Part shown: positions 11,946 through 64,000 of the stretch, in pieces
Layout: the number at the start of each line of letters is the position of its first letter
Position numbering within the stretch: the first letter of the stretch is position 1
Assembly: GCA_947579665.1 (NCBI GenBank)
Contig: OX388351.1
Span: forward strand, 56,738,939-56,802,938
DNA: 64,000 bases
Direction: 5' to 3'
DNA from: Sympetrum striolatum
Lineage: Eukaryota > Arthropoda > Insecta > Odonata > Libellulidae
Notes under the pieces: generated by a model
The model's input: the letters and a program-made list of their open reading frames with translations, nothing else
Told to the model about the DNA's origin: nothing
Databases searched by the model: none
Position numbers and translations under genes: made by a program

Positions 11946-13394
11946 ATTATCCAACAAGTGGTCTTCTCGCTCGAGATAATCTACCAAACATAATTAAATA
12001 ATTATTATCATGACACAATGGGCCACGCTAATTAGTTATTCAGGTTAATTTCACGAATTATTAGTATTTAACTTGATATAATCACGTCAAATAATGATGT
12101 AATTTTATAAGTATACTACTTTCTAAGAAACTATCTCTGGACATGAGCTCCAAAAACGACGAGCTTTTATTTTGCATGATACGAATAATTCATGATAATA
12201 GCCACAGTAATAGTTAAATTGTTAATTATATCTATAATATATTGAAATTTTAATGATTTTAAAGGTTAGAAAAACTTACAGTATGCTCATGCATGATACG
12301 TCCAGTCCGGATCTTTCATGCCGACATAATGTGATGATGGTCGACCATCGCGCTGCCGTAGAAATAATAGCGCAATGGTAAATTGTGCATGAAAGCGGGA
12401 ATACAAAGTAGGCTTCGTGTGACTTTTTCGATTATTAAGGTCAATAGAATCAAAATGTAGAATAAAAAGTGTCCATGATCTCTTCTCATAATTTTCTCTA
12501 ATTCAATATCTCAATTGTAAGTGACTCTTGCTTGTTCACTTTTACCTTGTTATAACCAATGCATTAAATTCAGGATCTGTGTTCAGCAGTATTATTTGTT
12601 ATTAGCTATGGATCATTAAGATGATCTTACAACTTGAAACATTTACAAGGTAAAGGTTGAAGTATCTTCGCACATAAGGGCGTCATCAAATGAAATGAAT
12701 AAATTGAGATTAAATGAATGAGATTCTTACCAACATCAGATTACCAAATAATTTGCCGAATAATAGAAAATATTCGTACGGATTACATAACTTTCATTGC
12801 CGGAAAACAAATCTATCCACTGCTTATAATTTGGGCCCACTGAGATTAAAAATAAGGCTTCTTATATCTTCAGGAAAATAAAACTCGACTTAAAAATGTA
12901 TTGGCTTTAATAACAACGCATGTCGTACTTTACACAGTATGCAAATCACAGACATTTCAGTTTGCCAGAAACAATACTACTGTTCATAAACGATAATGAC
13001 AGTCATGTAGAAGTTTATCTCTGGAGAACCAAGAATTCTGCACGTTCATTTTCACCTTCCTCGAAGCGAAACGTTATCAAACAAAAAATAAATTTTTGCT
13101 CATGATTCGGCTAAAATAAACACTTCAACATCAGTTATCTACCCCTCTTCCAACAATAAAAACCACTAAGTACAAATTGTATTAGGTCGAAACAATTCTC
13201 TCTTTCGAAGAATGTTTCACACACAGTTATATTTTTCTTTATGTAACACAGCTTTTTTGGTCAATAGTTTTCATATTAAAACATTACGGTGACTAAGACC
13301 GAACTTCACGTATTTCTCCCGTTGACGGCGTGCTTTTTGTAACAAACTTTATGCATATCCTATATATTAGCCTCTGGCAAACAATTATACATCA
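11946..13394. other. AT-rich DNA downstream of the Sidestep-like gene
   Basis: No gene recognised on either strand. Part of it may belong to the 3' UTR if the polyadenylation signal at 13395 is not used. Confidence -1.
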
Positions 13395-13400
13395 TTTATT
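13395..13400 (-). promoter_or_regulatory. Possible polyadenylation signal of the Sidestep-like gene
   Basis: AATAAA on the minus strand, 143 nt beyond the stop codon. It is the first canonical hexamer after the stop, but such hexamers are common in this AT-rich DNA, so transcript evidence would be needed. Confidence -1.
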
Positions 13401-13542
13401 TTCTTACAACAATACTATACGAGCAATGCATGAACATCATGATGCGCAAGAGAGGGTATTTTTTATGATTACGGGGTTTTTTCTTCACTTTGCACTCTAT
13501 CGCCATCAGGAGAGTTTCTTTCCGTAGCACGACGGGGGAGTC

Positions 13543-60650
<47,108 letters not shown>

Positions 60651-63600
60651 CTGAGGGATACGTGGAATTAGACAACATAAAGCTAAAGAACATCTCACCA
60701 ACTCTCTTACATATTGGGTGAAACTGAAAAAATACAATTATTTAAATGCATAGCCAATTGAGTACATGAAATATTTACTTTTTATGGAGATTTTCGATTG
60801 TAGAAGTTAAGCAGTTGTAGGCTTATTTTCTGACTAAAATTATCGGTGAAATTTCTACTCCATGAAAATTCAATTATGTTCATTTAATCAGGTACAGATT
60901 GCTGAGCAGCATAGTAAACAATGGATTTAATACAGAGTTAAATGGACTGAAATTTATAAATATCTTGATTTAGATGAATATTAAATTAATTAGCACAAGT
61001 AGTGATTTGACTAATACTTTTATGGCTCCTCAAATTCTTTGCAAACTACCATTTTATATAGCAGTTTTGTTAACTCTCGGAATTGATTATATCTAAATAA
61101 TTAATATCCAACTCAATCCTCACTATCATAACTTCCAATGGTGGCTTGTAGGATTAATATGTATTATATTATTCACTAAATGATACATAATATTATATTC
61201 ATGATGAATTTTCTGTATTGATATTGGGTATTTATTCCCGATCTTACTGATACCGTAGCTGAGTTGTTGTATAATTGTAATATAGGATAAGCAAAGCTTA
61301 CAGAGAAGTTAGATATGCCCAAAGAGCTTTCCCGCAATGGGATTAGTACGTTGAAATTAGTAGAACGTTAGTAGGCCGTGGATCTGATAGAACGTGTTTC
61401 GATTCAAGATCTCGTTTGGACTTTTTATAGATTAACCACGTAGGAAAGGAGAAACCAATTCCCGACCCTCGGCCAAGGCGGATCGTATCGACTGTTTTCT
61501 TTGTTAACCGTGGAATTGGTCCTCTCTTTCATTCCGTAAGAGATAGAAACCGCCTCCGATCCGATGGCTGGCGATAAATTCGACGACATTCAAGGGAACG
61601 CCGCCGAACACATGGTGCGCCAAGTTGAAAGCTCACGTCACCTGATGAGGTGGCAAAGCAGGAATGCTGCGAGCGGGGGCTAATCCCGGCAAAGAAAGGT
61701 CTCCCTCGGGGGCCAAGGAGAAAAAGTCCCGTTTTCACAGTATGCGGGCGGATGAGCGGCTAACGAGTGTCTTTTGTTCGACGGAAGGAGTTTTGAGGCG
61801 GGCGACGAGGTGAGGGGCGAGCTATCTCTTTCTGGAGGAGAATAATTAGGTGGGGATGCGGGATGAGACGGTTACTATGGTAACGGAGGCGAATTTAACG
61901 AATGCCGCCACCGGGGCGGAGAAAGATGGTAAAAATACGTGGAGCTCTTTCCTAATCTTCATGCTTAGGAGAGTAATTAGCTCGATGCATCTGCAATTAC
62001 GGCGGATAATAACTCTGACGCTTGAGAGGGAAGGAGGAAGAAAGGTTGGGTAAAGCGTTACTTCTTAAAAGGGGATAGAAGTGCAAAAAGTGGGCATAGG
62101 TTCGGGGAATGGGATTGACGCTGTCTGTTACACCCTCAAAGGTTCTCTTAAAGGTAGGATTTTAAGGAAAGATTCCGAGTTAATTCCTTCACGAGAACTG
62201 GGTGCATTAAAAATGTGGATTTTTCAAGAAGAGATTTCCATTTAATAATTATGAAATATTTCACGTTGCTTGAAGAATCTTCAACTGTTTTAACGTTCAT
62301 TTCCTCCGATTTTTATAATCAATTCTATTTTTAATCAGCTTCTTTTAATTGTTGCCCCTTTCTAAACCTTTCAACAATTTTATTCTCCTCTTTTTTAATG
62401 CTATTTCTGTAAATTTAATCCTATGTTACCACTTTAAAATATCATTTTTAGGCTATGTGATAGATATAAAAAAATAAAATATCTTTATAATTTATTAGTA
62501 AAGGTCTCAGTTTCACTTGATTATATTTTCACGACACTACGATTTATATGAATAACGAGTTGATAGCACTCATTTTTAGAACTCTTTAAGTAATAATCAC
62601 TTAAGATTAAAATTAAACAATGCAAGAGATATGATTATATCTTTCCGTGACAATAAAGGGCATATCAGATGTAGGGAAGAGGGGTGATTTCACGAGACTA
62701 AAATTAATCGGTACAAATAAGTAGAGTGCTGCCAGAATTTATTCGAATAAATATAGCAGAGTGAAAAAAGGTCTCCATAAATAAATCTCAAGATGATTAT
62801 TAACAATTAAGATTAGTTATCTTCCTTTTATCTAGAAAGAAGTTGGGATTTGGTTTGGTTACAACATTATTGGCAGTGAAAAGTCCGTAAAGTTCCTTAT
62901 CGGTGCATTTTTTTTCTTGGATGAATTTAAGAATTTCAATTATTTTTGACAATATTTTCCAAATAAGAGTTCCATACATGCTTTTACAGAGCTATCATTA
63001 TTGAGTGGCATTCATAAATCATTCTGAATAATGAATAACCATGAGTAACACAAAACATCCTCATGAACTTTAAGATGCAATGATTCGTACCAAAGTTATT
63101 AATTAAATATCAAACTGAATTGCATTCAATTTTCTAGCTAGATGTTTCCATTTTAAATATCTTTTTATTTTTAAACGATAACTAAATTCCTGAAACTGAG
63201 TTCCTACCATTCGCTGAACGTACTAGGAAAATTCAAGGCAGTGACACGGCAACAGTGGAAATTATTTTTACATTTGATCGAAAAAACTGGATCTTTTCAA
63301 CAAAATACTGTATGTAAGCAAAATTATGGATAAATTTTCTAACTCACGTTAAAAAGGTGAGAAAGGGTAGTTGTTTGATCTTCATTTATCTTAGATAATG
63401 CTCTACAGAGTTTCAGAGTAGGCGTAAGATACTTAAAGTATATCTTTACGAATTCAAAATTCTCAGTCTTTTCTTTCAATTCTTATCTCGATAATATTTT
63501 TTTTAATCCATCTCCCACGTTGATTTATATGACTTTTCCCAGAATAAGATAAAAATAATGGAAATGAATTTTACATTCTTGATGGCCAAATATCTGAGGT

Positions 63601-64000
63601 TTCCCTTCTGGCCTTTCAAATCTACAATGAATATTAAGTTCCCTTCTCGGATTTTTGACTTATATTAAATACCTTAGGCTGTTGAACTCTAAAATCTATT
63701 CTTCAAACTCAAAAATTATGATACCAAAAGAATTGCATGAACAAAAACTTTCATGAATATTCAGATTCACGAATATGGCTTTAGAAGCTATAATAAAAAT
63801 AGCTTTTACAAATAAGTGCTTTGAAATCCTTTCTATAATTTATTGATAGTTTACATCACATAAAATGATTGACAAGTAAATACATTTTGAATGGCTCTTA
63901 CTGGCTTTCGTGAGTATCAGTAGATTATTTATTCATGATAATAATTGTTTTATGAAAAGATATTTTATGAAGAAGAAATGCACTTTGCGACAACTTATGG
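60651..64000. other. Upstream intron or flank of the Sidestep-like gene
   Basis: Because exon 60505-60650 starts mid-codon, this stretch should be intron leading to an upstream exon beyond the window. No Ig-like exon, signal peptide or other gene was recognised. A GC-richer patch lies at 61480-62060; its open frames resemble no family I know. Confidence -1.

Noticed and set aside
61529..62053. Coding exon in the GC-rich patch near 61.5-62.1 kb
   Set aside because: No splice-phase fit to the Ig exon at 60505-60650, no Ig-like cysteine or tryptophan pattern, and arginine-rich composition typical of chance frames in GC-rich DNA.

Overview
The window is a piece of an animal nuclear genome, most probably an insect or another arthropod. 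It is AT-rich, its coding DNA is split into short exons by long introns, and it is crowded with transposon relics. I cannot name the order or species. There is no bacterial, organellar or viral gene organisation.

The one gene I can call with confidence lies on the minus strand. Nine exons with canonical GT/AG splice sites and matching reading phases (60650 down to 13543) encode the last 648 residues of a Sidestep-like immunoglobulin-superfamily receptor. In order these are: an Ig-like domain split over two exons, a second Ig-like domain split over two exons, a single-exon Ig-like domain, a fibronectin-III-like domain, one transmembrane helix, a cytoplasmic tail, and the C-terminus PESCV, a class I PDZ ligand. 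The signal peptide, first Ig domain and 5' end must lie beyond position 64000. Known Sidestep proteins are neuronal surface receptors or ligands that pair with Beaten-path proteins during axon guidance and synaptic partner choice; that role here is inferred from family.

Layout: 1-13.5 kb is intergenic. It holds a satellite-like repeat at the left edge, a weak candidate small gene near 2.6-2.8 kb (minus), a 54-bp perfect palindrome, a degraded jockey-type LINE (5.0-5.9 kb), copy 1 of an unusual 1.1-kb repeat (5.9-7.0 kb), and a GC-rich island with a perfect 24-nt inverted repeat (11.0-11.95 kb). From 13.5 to 60.65 kb is the receptor gene. Its introns contain copies 2 and 3 of the 1.1-kb repeat, two tRNA-derived SINEs with target-site duplications, an internally deleted mariner with TIRs and TA duplication, several foldback elements carrying hammerhead-ribozyme-like cores, a 118-bp TA microsatellite and other repeats. 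From 60.65 to 64 kb no exon was recognised.

The most interesting signals are two. First, a 1.1-kb repeat family (three copies, 5.94, 15.76 and 55.77 kb) in which each copy carries exactly six tRNA B-box-like motifs (GGTTCGANNCC) spaced 146-177 bp apart. Second, foldback elements with hammerhead-like cores of the kind known from Penelope-like elements and retrozymes, mostly as head-to-head inverted pairs. I do not recognise the six-B-box element as a named family. All of this was read by eye, without database searches or folding programs.
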